A stretch of 64,000 nucleotides of DNA. Source: Sanguinoderma infundibulare. Its lineage: Eukaryota > Basidiomycota > Agaricomycetes > Polyporales > Polyporaceae. A model generated the notes under the pieces. The model searched no databases. It saw nothing but the letters and a program-made list of their open reading frames with translations, and was not told where the DNA came from. The stretch is from assembly GCA_032821775.1 (NCBI GenBank), contig JAVLRN010000007.1, positions 62,001 through 126,000 on the forward strand, read 5' to 3'. This document shows positions 1-12,999 of this stretch, piece after piece. Position 1 is the stretch's first letter. Every line of letters starts with the position of its first letter. The position numbers and the translations under genes were made by a program.

Positions 1-3000
1 CACTCCGGATCTGCTCAGGCATCGAACTCTTAGGCTAATCTTCCGAGTTCAACGGCGTTCCTACTTGGCTGACGGACTTGATCATCTTGCCGTGCGGTCT
101 ATCGCCATTCGAAGCTGCACGGGGCGCTTTGCATCTCATCTGCCATTCGCGGGGCGGATGCGCTTCTTCCAGCCAATGAACGTACGAGATCCAAGTGTCC
201 CACGTCCGTTCTCTGGCGCGTGTGTTCTGGTCCTGTTTCGCGGGGAGACGATCGTTGTATCTGTATCCTGTCCTCGGCCTTCCACAACGCTCGCGTTTTG
301 GAATCCAAACTTCTGGAGACCGAGATGCCCACTTGCATTCAATGCCTTCGCGAAGCACGGCATACCTCGGCTCCCCGAACATCCGGCCATGATCTCGCTC
401 GAGGCACCCGTCCACTATCTCCGTTGCACATCTGTGGCGGTTCCGCAGAAATTGTCCGCCCCTTCATCCAATCCCTCCTGCTTCTCGCTCGACGAACCTA
501 CCGCAAACGTCCTCTTTCGGCGACGCTTTCCTGTGCCTTGAGCGCCTATCACTTGTGGGCCGACGCGGCACCTTCACTTCTGCACTCGTCCACCCGTGGA
601 TACTGAGGACGATCATTATTTGTTTCTCCTCGGCCAGTCTATTGACCCCAAAACCGCATCCACAGCATGGTTTCTGTCACGATTGCTCGATCCTCCGTGC
701 TCGAAACATGACCCGCTTGACGGCTTGTACCTGGACCTGATCTGGTCGTGCGCTCCCAAAACTGAAGCCCTTCTCTTACGTGGTGTGTCCGGTTGTCTAT
801 CATGTCTACAGAACTTGAATGCGTGATGAGTACGTATAGCCTTGTGCTAGGTTCTGCCCGCGACAACAGTATTTACCCTCTTCCGTCTTTCAGGCACACG
901 ACTTTGCTTCTGGTCGGAGAGAGGAGCGCCACCGCCCTCATGAAACCTTACCCCAGTGCCCACCCAGGCGGCGCGCAAGATTTGCGGCACGCAATAATCA
1001 CCCACCGTCCCAGGCATCCCGGTGCCAAACAGGGCGACTTCATACGAGCGGCCCAATGCGTCTGCACCGCATTTTCCAACGCGCGGCCCCGCGACGTCTA
1101 TCGCTTCCGGGGCCAAAGAGTGCGTCTGTCGGCCGACGTCCACGCTCTGACGTAGAGATGAAGACTTGGGATTGATAACCTACCTCTCAGGCACCGGTTT
1201 TGATTCCCAACCGCGCCACGAGTGCTCGTACATACGCGTCAAGCATCGCACATGCACACCCGAGCCATCATATGCCTTCGAACCTTGTCCCCGCCTGCGA
1301 TCTCCCCACACCCGATCTCCGCCTTCTTATCCCACCCCTTACCCCGAGCCCGCGTCCGAAGCAGCTTTCCTCGGCCTGGTGCTCTAAACTTTCTTCTCTC
1401 GGAACATACTCTTTGTCTCTCGTGCCTGACCTGCGGCCTTCTTGACGCTCTGTGCCTGCTCGAGTGCTTCTCCAGGATCCGACCGTGAGGGCCGCCTCCG
1501 AGTCTATATCGCGCCGAAGCACATCCTTGTTCCCTCCCGCCGGCTCGATCGTGATCGCAACACGGTCCCCCGAGCCCGAGCACGTGGGCCTTCGCGCTCG
1601 CCTCGTCTCTTCCGCCCGCGCGTCATTCACTCGCGGCCTTTGAGCGTCGCGGTGTGATCCCGCGGGCCATGTCGACGTCCTCGCAAACCCAAACGATTAC
1701 GCACCCCCTCCGTCCTCTTGTCTCACTGGGCCGCCCCATTCAGTCCCGTGCTGCATGCGTGCACCGCGTGCGGAGCACATGCTGGACGACGGCACCCATA
1801 CCCACACATGCGCGCGCACGCGCAGCGGCAGAAGTTGGAATGCTCCTCGTGTCGGACTGCCGCTTTGTTCCTCGAGCTCCGGACCTGCACGGTGATCGCG
1901 ACTACTAGGGCCGCGATGCTCGCCTTCCCCGCGTTTTCCCGGGCCCTGTGCTGGCTTGCCTTGCCCCTGCCCCGGGCTTCCTTGCCAAGATTACCCCGCG
2001 AGAGGGCGATCTCGGGTGTTTTACATCACCGACTCGAAGCTTCACTCTCGATCGTTATTCCCCCTCTTCCTCCAGGCTCCCATATTACTCAATGACTCAA
2101 TGTTGAGCCCTCGACCGTGCGGCCCTGGCCCTAGCGCACATAACCACCCGTCATTAACGCCATCCGCTCCCGAGACCAGCCCCCGTGCATCGCACCTCGG
2201 CTCACGCGGAGCACCTGACATGGGAGAGACGGACAACACGGACAATACGGGTATTGCCATGAACGCTCGGGCGAGCGCGCGGCGTACACGATGCACATCA
2301 GTAAGCCACCGACGGAGTCGTACGTCAATCTAGCTTCGCGTTCAGGCGAAAAACGTCGTCGACAGTTATGGGTGATCCCCATCCGTCTCCTGCCAAAGCC
2401 TTACGTGTTTCGTATATGCCCGTTTTCTCATGACACGACGCTGACAGTCGGCGTGCCGCTGCTAGAACTCGCAACTGAGAGCAAATCAGACGATCCGGCC
2501 GCGCGTGCGGGGGCCTCGTTCGCCGCCTTGCAAAATATTTTGTGACGGAACAGGTTCCGCCCCCCGAGATCGCGATCGACGGCACGCGCCTTGTTCCGTT
2601 TCGAGCTCAACAAGTTCATTCAATATAGCTTTAATGCTCGATATTCGGCGTCATGCCGAAGGTGCAACCCCACGCCGCGAGTTCCCGAGTCGACGCGGAA
2701 CGTTCTGCCCCCCGCCATTGTAGGCGCAGGCCGCGACATCCGAGGAGCTAGCGAAAACGCACGCACACGCCCGCGTCCCACCACCACGCAACGCAATAGT
2801 ACCATGGCCCCCCGCTCTACACGCGGCCGTGCGTCATCGCACGCCGTCGCTGACACATGTCCCAGGCTCTCACCACCTTACCTGCGCTGCGCCCGGACGT
2901 AAAACATCAAACACCCGCCCGTGATGATCGCGAGTCGAAACTCGGGGTCCCACTCAGCGGGCCACGATGCTTGGACTCGGATTATATGCCAAATTGCGCG

Positions 3001-5327
3001 CTCCCTTCTCGCCCGCCGTCCACCGTGACTGAACCGGACAGAACGCGTCGAGGTAAAAAGAAAATATACAAAAAATACAAGTTCCGGACCGGGGTGCGCG
3101 TCGTTTCGTCCACGCAGTGGAGCCCCGCACCTGGTCACCCTCCCTAGCGGCACCAGGAAGCTTCGTAAACGTCCGGATCCATTCTGTGGGTTCCCACAAA
3201 GCTTCGATGACGAACACACGAACACTCGCAGGAGTCAGGAGTCAGGACGCGACGGAGCAAACCGCCCGCTCATAGCCGTGACTGCGACCGCGGATATTTC
3301 ACAATGCACTCACGCCGTCCGTTCTCTGCGGGGTGCCCTGCTTCGCGGGAACGACCGGCGCAAAGGAGTACAATGTCGATACGATAAGAGAGGAGCCGCG
3401 ACTTCGACCGTTGACGATGGGCCAAGTCCGACCCGACACCCGACACCCGATCCGTGTACGTGGTCAAAAGCGTCCGACGGACAGTTCATGCATGCACCAT
3501 GCGCACGCAAAGTCCCCATCGCTCGCGCTCCCAAGTGGTGTGCGCTCGGCATTCAACGTTCAACGCCCACGTCGAGGTGACCCTGCCCACACGCGCAATC
3601 AACGAGGAGCCCCGGAGCCTCCGATACGTTACGCCGTGTACGATGTAACATGTTCGGAGGATAGCGAGCGCATCGACTCCGTCCGCTCCCACACGAGTGG
3701 TCCGGACGTGGACTTGCTCCACAAGAGAAGCCTTCTGCACACTCGCGTGGCACGCGTCCGGGGAACAAAGGGTCCGCAACCCGTCATAGGCACCAGCCTC
3801 GAGGCCGTAGCTACCCCGAGGGGGCGAACGTGCGATTCCTGTACGTACGTATGCATTACTCTGCCCTCCTCGGATGCCGCGATTACTCACGTTCTAATTT
3901 GGATGCGCTTGGTAAACGTAAGTGGTCTGATGGGTACGTAGTACTAGTAGGAGCGGACGGCAGACGGGAAGACAGGTTCGAACTCGAAGATCAATGACGC
4001 AGTGGGTATATGTATATGTATTCCGATGGGGCACAACTCGGGATATAATTATCTATTCTCTGAGAGCAGTCCTGACTCCGAACGGGAGCCTCCTGGGAGG
4101 GTAGTACAAGTACGTAGGTGTTTGATACAGGCGTGCGCACATATGGATGGAGGTGCAGTTCGGGTGGGGGGTAAAAAGCGAGGATTCGTACAAGCGGCTA
4201 GAGTACTGATAGTGACAACAACAAAGGGATCGAGAGGCGAGCGAGCGATACATACATACGCATACATGCGAGAGATCGAGATCTTGGGAGTTTCTACTTA
4301 AGCGAGGGCGCAAGGTACGGGACCTGAAAATCGATGACGAAAGGGAAAACAAGCAAAGAAAGCCGAGGGTGGACACCAAATTGCAAAAAAGGGGAATGAT
4401 CGGCCATCAAAAAATAAAATGGCGGAGAGTACGTAAGAAGGAAAGCGGTATGTTGCGTGCCGCACGAGGGCGCACGCGGGGGGAAGAAGGCGAGTACGTA
4501 CAAACGGGACGGAGCTCGAATGGAGGCAGAGTCGATGGGGAGAAAAGACAGGTGGTAAGCTAAAGGATATACAGAAACCGGGGAAAGGAGGCGCGCGGGA
4601 GCCCGAGGACGACGAATACCCAAGCAGACTGTAATGTAGGTGTAAAATCCAAAGGACGAGGCGGGGACGGTTTAGGTAGTGGATTAGGCAGAGATAGGCG
4701 TGGTGAGAGTTAGGATTGAGTTTTACAAGGATGGGGTCCGGTTTGGAGAGGATGGATAGAGGCCGAGTTCGAGGAAGGAAAATCGAGAGAGCGAAGGGGA
4801 AAAGGATGGACAAGTGGCGAACGGTGCGTTGAGTTTTGTGTTTGATTTTTTTGCGGGGACGAAAAGCGGATGGGACGAGGAAGGCGGTGAGGCGATATAG
4901 GATATACTTGTAGGTTTTTTTAATATGGACAGGGACAGAGCGAAGGCTAGAAGGATGGAGCGAATAGAGTATGATGGAGCGCGAAGGCGTTGATGGAGGC
5001 GCGAGCACGGGCGTGGAGAGAGACACGGACGAGCGACGACCAAGAGCGAGTCGGCGGTGGTCGGTGCACCCTGTATGTGGCAAGGCGTGGAGTGTAAAGG
5101 CGGATTAGGATGACGCGCGCGGAGGGGAGATGAAAGCGAGAGAGTGGGGAGTGGGACAAAGTGGGAGTGGGGCATCTGGCATCGCTCCACTAAGCTCCTC
5201 GGCTCGAGCACGGTCGCAGGGGATGGAGGAAGGCGAGCGATCGTATCCGGAGCCTGGCCTGGTCTAGGAGAGGGAGAAAAGGTGGAGGTAGCGGGCGGAA
5301 GCAGACGCGCGATGAGCTGGAGGGGCG
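1..5327. other. Intergenic region without a supportable gene
   Basis: Open frames occur on both strands because the DNA is GC-rich, but none shows a recognisable domain, a convincing start or plausible splicing. From about 4.3 kb to 5.3 kb the plus strand is strongly purine-rich, so the minus strand is CT-rich, and this creates long low-complexity Ser/Pro/Leu-rich frames there that look like artefacts. The part next to 5328 probably carries the 3' UTR of the phosphatase gene. Confidence 0.5.
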
Positions 5328-6004
5328 TCATGACGGGGTGGTGTTCGCGCGGCGCATGCCGGGGCGCTGTGGGGAGGCGCGCCACTGGGCCTCCCAGTCC
5401 TGGAGGCAGCGGACGAAGCCGGAGTTGGGCTTGATGCAGGGGCGCTTTTTCTTGACGAAGTCGAAGGCAGCGTCGTAGGACATGTTGTGGGTGTAGATGA
5501 GATAGGCGATGACGACGGCGGCAGAGCGGGACACGCCCTGGGGACGCGGGGCCGAAGGCGAGGGAGGGACACGCGGGAAGAAGAAAGGGAGAGAGAGGGT
5601 GAGACCAGGGCGGGACGCGTGGGGAAGGAAGAAAGAGGGCGTACCTGCTGACAGTGGACGAGGACATTGAGACCGCGCCGAAGCCTGTCGTCAATCCAGC
5701 GGACCGTGGCTTCGAGGTGTGGGCGGAGGTCCGCGGAGGTACTGTCGAGGATGTCGAGGCGGTAGCACTCGAGCTTGTTTCCCTGGGCGGCGTGGGCATC
5801 GACGGAGGGGAGCCAGGGCGCGTCGAGGACCTGAACGAGAGCCGCGATCTGGTGGGAGGAGAGGAGGGCGGGGTCGAGGATGGCGGAGAAGGAGCCGAGG
5901 TACAAGGCGCCGGTGCGCTGCTGGGGCGAGGCGGGGAGAATGAGATGCATGGGCGTGCACATGGCCTGCATCACCTCGGCGGGAAGGTTGTCGAAGCGAA
6001 TCAT
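5328..6004 (-). CDS. Dual-specificity protein phosphatase
   Basis: Predicted cysteine-dependent phosphatase that removes phosphate from Tyr and Ser/Thr residues of proteins. Two exons give 189 residues: 5645-6004 and 5328-5537, with a GT-AG intron at 5538-5644. The split codes for the signature HCQQGVSRS across the junction: catalytic Cys is about residue 118 and the phosphate-binding Arg about 124 (HCxxGxxR). An upstream 'DILDSTSADL' stretch carries the Asp expected as general acid, and 'AYLI' after the P-loop is typical of the family. The length fits a bare catalytic domain; I see no signal peptide or membrane segment, so it should be cytosolic or nuclear. The ATG at 6004 was chosen because the domain begins almost at once after it; the frame is open upstream to 6109 but that part is unlike the family. 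The substrate cannot be told from sequence. Confidence 0.85.
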
Positions 6005-6076
6005 GATCGCGATGTTCAGTGGACTGTAGAGCTCGAGGCGGATGGCGCTGGGCTGTTTGGAGAGCGCAAGACGCGG

Positions 6077-6083
6077 TATATAA
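6077..6083 (-). promoter_or_regulatory. TATA-like element upstream of the phosphatase
   Basis: The minus strand reads TTATATA about 75 nt upstream of the phosphatase ATG, a usual TATA distance. Support is position and sequence only. Confidence 0.35.
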
Positions 6084-6089
6084 CTCGCT

Positions 6090-7820
6090 TGACGAGTAGC
6101 AGACCACATCCCGCGCGCGACTCAAGGACGATCACGTGGGACATCTCTGGGCCAAGCATTACCGCATCAGGGCGTGGGAACGGGCTCTAGGCCATGGCTG
6201 GTGCCTGCCTTTGGGAGCCGTCGAGATCGGATCGTATGGCGTCGGGTGCTGTGCCTGCACCTGGCTGCTCTCCCGCTCGTCCCTTGTCCACACCGCTCTC
6301 CCTCTCCCTCCCTCCCTTCCGGTCCCCTCTCTCCACTCGCAGATCGCATTGTGAATCCCCGCTCTCTCCCCACTCCTCCGCCGTCACTCACACGCCGCCC
6401 CATACGCTCTCTACCGTCAGACAAGGCCTGCCGCTCCCCGTCATGTCGGCCTTCTAGACCATCCCGCCGCCACCAACCATCCCGAGCACATACCATGACA
6501 CACGTCCTTCTGATACGCTCATCTCTCGACGGACATATCCCTCTCGGCATCTTCCTCTCTCTCCTTCCTCCGAGGCCTCTCGTTCTCCCGGCTGCTCTGT
6601 CCCAGCAATGCCAATCGTCCTAATCTCTCTCTATCTCGCTCGACGATCGACACTCTCCCCACCAAGATTCAATCGAGCCCAGTCCTCGATGCGCCTTCGC
6701 TTATTGCGCACACCCTACATATTCGCGCAAGCACAACAGCACAGCTTCCCGATCCATATCTCCCCTTCCAACCTCAGGAACAGACCGTGTTCCTTGCCAT
6801 TCATTTTTCCCCCGCCTCCGTCATCCATCTTCGGACATTAAGCTTACATTGTCCCTTCGTGGCAGCCTCTCACATCTCCCAGTCCACCCTTCACCAAGCC
6901 TCACAAACAACATCCTCGGCGCGTGCGGGTCGAGCCCGCTCTCTCCCTGCCACTTCTTGCACTGCTTTCTCTCCACCGCTCTCCACGGCCGATACACTCG
7001 TCTCAAACCCAATCCGTGCCTTCATCCGCCTCCCCCGTCGATCGTAATCTTTGTCGCCTACCGAGCCTCGCCCCCCACTAGTTCAATCCTCAACTACCTC
7101 GCGCTTCTCCTCAGCATCCATCCCCGTTCAATAGCCGTCCATCATTCCACCCGGACCGCGTGGACGGCGTCATGACGGGTTTCCCCGGCAGCCACCGTCT
7201 TTCAGAACATTCAGCTTTCAAGCTCTCCTTGGCGCTTGTCCCTGCCGTCCATCATCGCATTCATCTGTGCCGCTCCTCGTGAGCCCTCGCTTCCTGATTG
7301 CCATATTCCGTACTTGGTACATCCAACCTCTCCGTGCCGCCTAGATGCCGCACGAGGTCAGTTCTCCGTAGCGTGTGTGCTCGAGGTTGGATGTCACGGT
7401 CTGGAACTTGAACATGATGTCAACCGTCTGCGTTCGGCGTCTCAACACGCCGCACGCTATCTTCTTACATGCCTTCCCCGTGGCCACAAGAACGAACAAA
7501 GGATGATGCATCACGATCCGCAGAACGTCTTGCACTGTCTGCCATGGTCCGGCCCACGCACATGTGGTCGGGTCGAGCCTCACGCGTGAACGTGCCTACA
7601 GGATCTTCGTCCTTTCGAAATCGGGAACTTTGACTGCTCCACGACGCACTCATTGGCCTGCGTATCTCTTGCTGTGTGATAGAGCCAATAATCAATCATA
7701 CCCTCCAAATACCCGTACGCGAAGTGCACGTCTGCCTGAACGGCGCCGGCTTGATCTCACTGAGCTGTGACGTCGTACTCGAACACGTCAAGTTGTTTTC
7801 ATCAGACTATACGCGTTCAA
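6090..7820. other. Gene-free stretch, pyrimidine-rich on the plus strand
   Basis: No gene can be supported. From about 6.29 to 7.2 kb the plus strand is a near-continuous C+T-rich tract, of the kind seen around fungal transcription starts, but I find no convincing coding frame following it on the plus strand. Small open frames at 7236-7589 (+) and 7341-7583 (-) overlap each other and show no known motif. Confidence 0.45.
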
Positions 7821-7825
7821 GTGGC

Positions 7826-8361
7826 TCATTCCCCGTGTGAGCGCAAAGACGTACGTCGAGCATGCTTACTCCGGGCCCATTCTGCACGCAATATTAATAA
7901 CGGTGCGCCCATACAGCCGCGAGGCGAAGCTCGACACGGTGCGGCGGAGTATGGCGCACACCTCCGGCCGCGCTCGAGCACGCCGGCAGCCGCAGACACG
8001 TCCTCCAGGCCGACGGCATCCGGTATGTACTCGAGGACCACCGCCGGCGGCTGGATGGCACGCGCGTCGGGCGGGAGGTAGGTGCAGGTAATCAAGGAGC
8101 AGACGTGGGATGCCGGCTTCCCTCGAGCGGGATGAGTCGAGCGTACACCGCGCGTTCTGACTCCAAGTTCAAAGTAGTCCGTGGAGAGCGGTCTGTAGTG
8201 CTTCTCCCAGAGCGCAGCGCGCCTGGTTTGGCCCTCAGCGTCCTGAGCTGCTGACGTAGCGTAGTCGGTTCAATTTCATCCGTTCTCCGTTCTCCGGCTC
8301 GGGCTCGGGCATATAGAGGTCCAGGAACTGGAAGGGCTCGTGTCAGATGGCAACTGCGCAC
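7826..8361 (-). pseudogene. Relic of a protein-kinase-like gene (copy A)
   Basis: Pieces in different minus-strand frames match the pseudogene at 14.86-15.6 kb: 'ESERAVYARLIPLEG' near 8150, then 'LPPDARAIQPP' and 'EYIPDAVGLEDV' near 8000-8080. The corresponding stretches in the other copy are 'SERDALR..', 'HPPDAR' and 'AIQPPALVVQYIPDAIRLYDV'. The frame changes between the blocks, and the HSDLN/IDFG half of the kinase-like fold is absent downstream. It therefore looks like a truncated, frameshifted relic. The family (fungal kinase-like fold proteins with an H-x-D-L-N loop) is inferred from the better copy. Confidence 0.5.
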
Positions 8362-9475
8362 TGCTCTGACCCTGCTCGATCACTCGACTACAAGCATCGC
8401 AGGATGGACTAATCGGTCATACGACATTTCACTCAAACTATCATAAACCAGTTCGAGTTCTTTCATTCGTAGGGTATCTATGACAGGCCTCTCGAGCTCG
8501 GCCTCCGGAAATGACGTGTAGACTAATCCGCGAGTGTAGTAGGTTGCAGCGGCAGTCCACTCGCCCTCGGGTACCAATTCGGACATATTGCACGACATAC
8601 CGCTCTCCGGCTCTCCACTGTGTCTTCACTGGTACCCATGGAATATCTGTACCCCTCCATACGAACTTCGACTGGAGCCGCTGCCGATTTTGATTCTTGT
8701 CATCAATGACCTTCAGCAGCATTGTAGACCGCGGGGGACAGGAGTACCATGCCTGATTCGAAGAGCTCCGAGTCCGCTTCTCTGCTTCATTTATATCCAC
8801 AATTGTGGCAGATGCGCCTGACAAACTCCGAGGCGCTCTCTGCAAGTAGCTGGAAAGGAAGGTTTTAATCCTATTGAATTCGCTCACCACGAGCAGGAGG
8901 ATTGCGGTGCGTGAATGGGGCAATGCGTCAGGGCCTCTAGACCAGTAGTAATGGGATCCAACCACGGCCCATCGCAGCTTCAGTCACTTTACAGATGATA
9001 TATCATCATACTCGGGGCAAGGCAATTTGTGGCAAGCTCGATAAAAGGTTGCAAAACATTTGCAGGACCCATGCGAGGCCGAGGACCAAGTTCCGGACCC
9101 GACCGTGGGTTTCCAGGCGATCAGGGACATTGTACCAGATTGCGAACTCCGAAGCCGCAAGTGACTGATCAAAACTGCCTTGGTCTTGGGACGGGTGCTC
9201 GGTTCTCCAACGCAGTTCACACCTCTGATGGGTTGAGGGCCTGTTTTATACTGTTCCAGTACCGATGGTGACTTGTGGAGAGCTCGGAAGGTTCGCCTCA
9301 GTACCCGTCACGGAAAGAATCATGAAGCCATCGTCGCATCAGATACTTCGCCTCAGTACCCGTCACGGAAAGAATCATGAAGCCATCGTCGCATCAGATA
9401 CTTAATATACAAATAAACATGTCCACGAGATATTGTCAAGATGTCTACCCTCACAGTTACCCATAAGTGCACCCT
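8362..9475. other. Gene-poor stretch upstream of kinase relic A and downstream of the P450
   Basis: A small open frame at 8380-8598 (-) starts with ATG (MSCNMSELVP...) and could be a remnant 5' exon of the kinase-like relic, but I do not recognise it. Nothing else is supportable apart from the 55-bp tandem repeat at 9292-9401. Confidence 0.35.
9292..9401. repeat. Two-copy perfect 55-bp tandem repeat
   Basis: The 55-bp unit beginning TTCGCCTCAGTACCCGTCAC at 9292 is repeated without a visible mismatch at 9347. It lies 75 bp beyond the stop codon of the P450 gene, so at least part may be in that gene's 3' UTR. Identity suggests a recent duplication or a gap-join artefact of assembly. Confidence 0.9.
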
Positions 9476-12178
9476 TCACCCCGTTGCTGCCTCCTGCATC
9501 TCGACCCAAAGTCCATTCTGCAGTCCGGATCAACGCGCATTCGACCCTAACCAAGCTTGCTTGAAAACGCACCTTGGCATACGCCGTGAGATGGCTCCGC
9601 ATCCACACGCGCTCGAGACCGCCAACCGCGTACGGGCTCCGTTCCACGCCCGGCGGCGGCATCGACTCGGGGTGGGCGTCCTGGCGGAGCGTGATGGAGG
9701 CGAAGCGCTGGAGGAGGCGGACGAGCATGAACGATGCCTCGTTGTACGCGAACTAACAAACACACAGGAACGCATCAGCGCGTGGCACTCGGAGTGATCG
9801 GAATGGGCAACGGAAAGTCAAAGGGGCGGCGCATGAAGAGGATTGTGGCAAGTACTGACCTGTTGGCCGAGGCAGATGCGGGGGCCGGCGTTGAAGGGGA
9901 GGAAGATGAACGGATTGGGGACGAGGTACGTCTGCACGCGCTCGTCGATGAATCTGTCAGGGTCAAACGAGAGAGCTGGGGCCCAGACGGGTGGCGTTAG
10001 AGAAGCAGTGTGGCGGAAATGACGGACGGGGCGTACCGTCGGGGCCCCAGAGGTCCTTCCTCCGGTGCATGAGCAGGACCGAGTAAAGGCACCGGGTGCG
10101 GGGCGGGACGTAGAAGTCGGGCTGCCCAGGCTCGGTGCTCTTCCATGTCATGCCCACAATCGAACACCTTCACATCGTGTGAGATCTGTCAGATCAGAAT
10201 CTGCGATGCTTATGCTTACCGGGAGTTGAGCGGCCTGAAATACAGATCGCCGTCAGCGATCGAGTGTGGGAGAGAGCGAAGAGAGAGAGACGGACACGGG
10301 GGGATAGAGGCGGAGGACCTCGTTGAGGAACGCTCGCATATACTTCATCTCTCGAATGTCGTCGTACGTAGGCCGCCGCGACGGGCCAACTACATCCAGC
10401 ACCTCCTTCCGCAGCCGCGCCAGCACGTCCGGATACTCCGCCAGGGCAAACACAGAGAACGTCAGCGTGCACGCCGTCGTGTCTCTTCCGGCGAGCAGGA
10501 TGTTCAGAGTCTCATCCTTGAGCATCTTTCCATCTGGCCCCTCTGTTAGCACGCCTCGCGCCCGCCACTCGACCTGGACGTACCGTCGGTGAACTTGACC
10601 AAGTGCTCCAGCAACGTCTCGTCGTCGCCCACATCCTTCTCAATGTCCTCTCCAGCACGCTGCCGTTCCGCCTTTCTCCGCAATGCCGCCCCGACGATCG
10701 GGTCAATGAACTCATGGACCGCACCCAAGTGCTTCTCCACCTTGTCGCCCCAGAATTCGAACAGCGGGTACGCCTGCATAAACCGTCCACGCGTCGCCGT
10801 TACCTCTAGTCCGCGCATAAACGCCTGGACGAACCGATCGGCCGGGTGCACCGTCGTCTTCTCTGTCCTATCCGCTGCTTGATACGTGGACGGATACGGA
10901 ATCGGCGCGTCCAGCGAGCACACGTCTTTGCCGAACAGAAACTCGGTCGCGCAGTCCATGGTGAATCGCGAGACCATGTCTTGCCAGTCTATCGGTACGC
11001 CCTCCTTCAAGCGCGATGCGACCTTGTCGAGCGCATGCTCGGCGTGTCTGCCCTCAACGTGAGTTCCATCCGCACTGGCTGAGGGTACGACTGGAAGCGT
11101 ACCGGTCGAAGATGTCAAAGTGTGTGACCCGATCCTTGCTGAAGAACGGGCGGGTCATCGTCCGGTGAAACCTGTCCCCCGCGTCTCAGCACTGCATACT
11201 TGCAACTCACGCTCTCTCCACTTACTTCCACATTTCACCTGTCCGTGCAACCCTAGTCAGTCCACGCCAGTTCCAGACATGGCCACACCACCAAACGCAC
11301 CGTCCGAGTTGAATACTCCCGACCCGAGCAGCGTATTCAGCTGCTCGTATAATAGGGGCCCTGTCCCACTCGCCTTAGGACCCAATCGCACATAATCGGA
11401 AGAACGACGTCTACTCACCCTTCTCATAATCGTTGAACCCCGTCGCAAGCATCGTCTGCGTGGCCATAATCGCTCAGCATCCCGAAATTCCAGCCGCAGT
11501 GCGCACATACCTTGATGTACTCGGGTTCGCACGTGAAGATCTGCATCCAAGCAAACGCGCCGCTACAGTAAGCCAGCGCGAAAGGCAAGGCGAGACGGAT
11601 AAGTACGCACCCTATCCTGGAACATGACCCGGAAATTGAACGTGTTCCCGTACTTCTCGGTCGCCTTGAACAGCGTCTCGGCTGCAACCCAGCACGGTCA
11701 CGGTCAGCCAGCCAGCTCTCCTCCGTCTCCTCCGTCTCCTCCCAGACTCTCCACACTCCACCCGTCCTCGCTCGCTTCCCTCCCGCAAACGCACGACATC
11801 TGCCCATCCGCCCACACACACCAAGACGGACGACTCACCGATGTATATCTTCCTATCGCCCTCGAACATCTTCATCAGCAAATCGACGCTCCCCGGCAGC
11901 CGATGCTCGACCTCCCTTGGCACGACCGCCCCCCGCGCCGCCGCGTCCCGCCCGTTCTTCCATCCCCGATACCGCACGAGGGCCGCGAACACGAGCGGCC
12001 ACGAGAGCGCGTACGCGAGAACGACGACATAGGCCGGCGGGCGGCACGAGAGGGGCAGGGACGCATACGAGAGGGCGAGGAGGAGGACGTAGACGAGCGC
12101 GGGAGGCAAGACGAGTGTGGGGGCGTGCCGGAGGAGGAAGCGCGGGCCGGGTGGGAGATTCAGCCTTGCCAATACCAT
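9476..12178 (-). CDS. Cytochrome P450 monooxygenase, CYP63-like
   Basis: Heme-thiolate monooxygenase, probably anchored in the ER and fed by cytochrome P450 reductase. The family CYP63, to which it looks closest, acts on alkanes, fatty acids and aromatics in wood-rot fungi. The ATG at 12178 opens exon 1 (to 11839) with 'LPPGPRF' and hydrophobic N-terminal membrane segments. Many small exons follow. '[19 protein letters not shown]' joins 'HAEHALDKV' across an intron near 11.05-11.1 kb; the I-helix is 'AGRDTTA'; the K-helix ExxR is 'NEVLRLYPP'; the heme loop '[12 protein letters not shown]' lies just before the donor at 9859. The penultimate exon is 9573-9752. Its frame is open to 9402, but a GTGCGT donor and CAG acceptor at 9518-9572 lead to a 14-codon last exon ending 'GLWVEMQEA', the usual C-terminus of this group, so I place the stop at 9476. 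No break was seen. Confidence 0.85.
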
Positions 12179-12999
12179 CGCGCGTGTCAGCGATAAGTAC
12201 GAGTACGACCGTCGGGCAGCCCTTCACGAAATCAAATTCGGATTGTGTCGACGACGACGGACGATGACGGGGCTGAAACTGAAACAAAGTCTTCACGCTC
12301 GACGTTGGACGTTGGGACGTTGGAGTGATAACACGAGGGTGGCTTGGGCTCAAGCTGGTGTGGACTGGGTACTCGGGGCTCGGGTACTAATAGGCCACAG
12401 AGCGGAGGCGGATGACGGTCAGGGGCGCATGCTCGTGATTTTGACAGTCTCTCTACTTCTTCCCAGGCGGCCGTTTCGGGTGCGTCATCGGCACATTGCA
12501 CGCTTCCATATGTGTACATTCCCGCCGTACCGTGGGCCTATGACCCCGTCGACACACCAGACACCAGACTCCAGACCGAAATGCACAGCGCGCGCCACAG
12601 ACATATTTCTCATTCCCGCACGTCCCGCTTCTCCCGCACGCTGCGACGGGTACGAGGGGATGCGCCAACACTCCCGCGAGGCGAAATCTGGCGAGATAAG
12701 TACGTACTTGGCAGCTCAGGGGCCCGCCCCCGATCCCCAAACGAGCAACGTGTACATTCCACAGGGGGTTAACCGTCGCGGATTCGCACTCCGTCTTGTG
12801 CTGATACTGCTAGCACACGCGGCCGGGCCTGGCCTAGGGCAAGTCTAGCGAGTTCGAATAGGGATGTGAATGTGCGCACGTCGAATCCGCTTGCAGCTGC
12901 AGTAGCCCAACACGATACAAATACATACAACCGAGACACATACGGGCTGTGCCGCGGCGCCCACGGAGGCTGCGAGTGTCTGTGCCTGACATTTCGGTC
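12179..12999. other. Intergenic region between the P450 promoter and the SDR 3' end
   Basis: Presumably the promoter of the P450 (transcribed leftwards) and the 3' UTR of the SDR. No further gene or clear motif was found. The open frame 12117-12848 (+) overlaps P450 exon 1 and is not credible. Confidence 0.45.

Noticed and set aside
4298..5799. Long minus-strand open frames rich in Ser, Pro and Leu
   Set aside because: They arise from the CT-rich minus strand, overlap the phosphatase exons in other frames and show no domain or splice signals.
9402..9475. P450 stop at 9402
   Set aside because: The frame is open to there, but a short intron at 9518-9572 leads to the typical family C-terminus ending at 9476.
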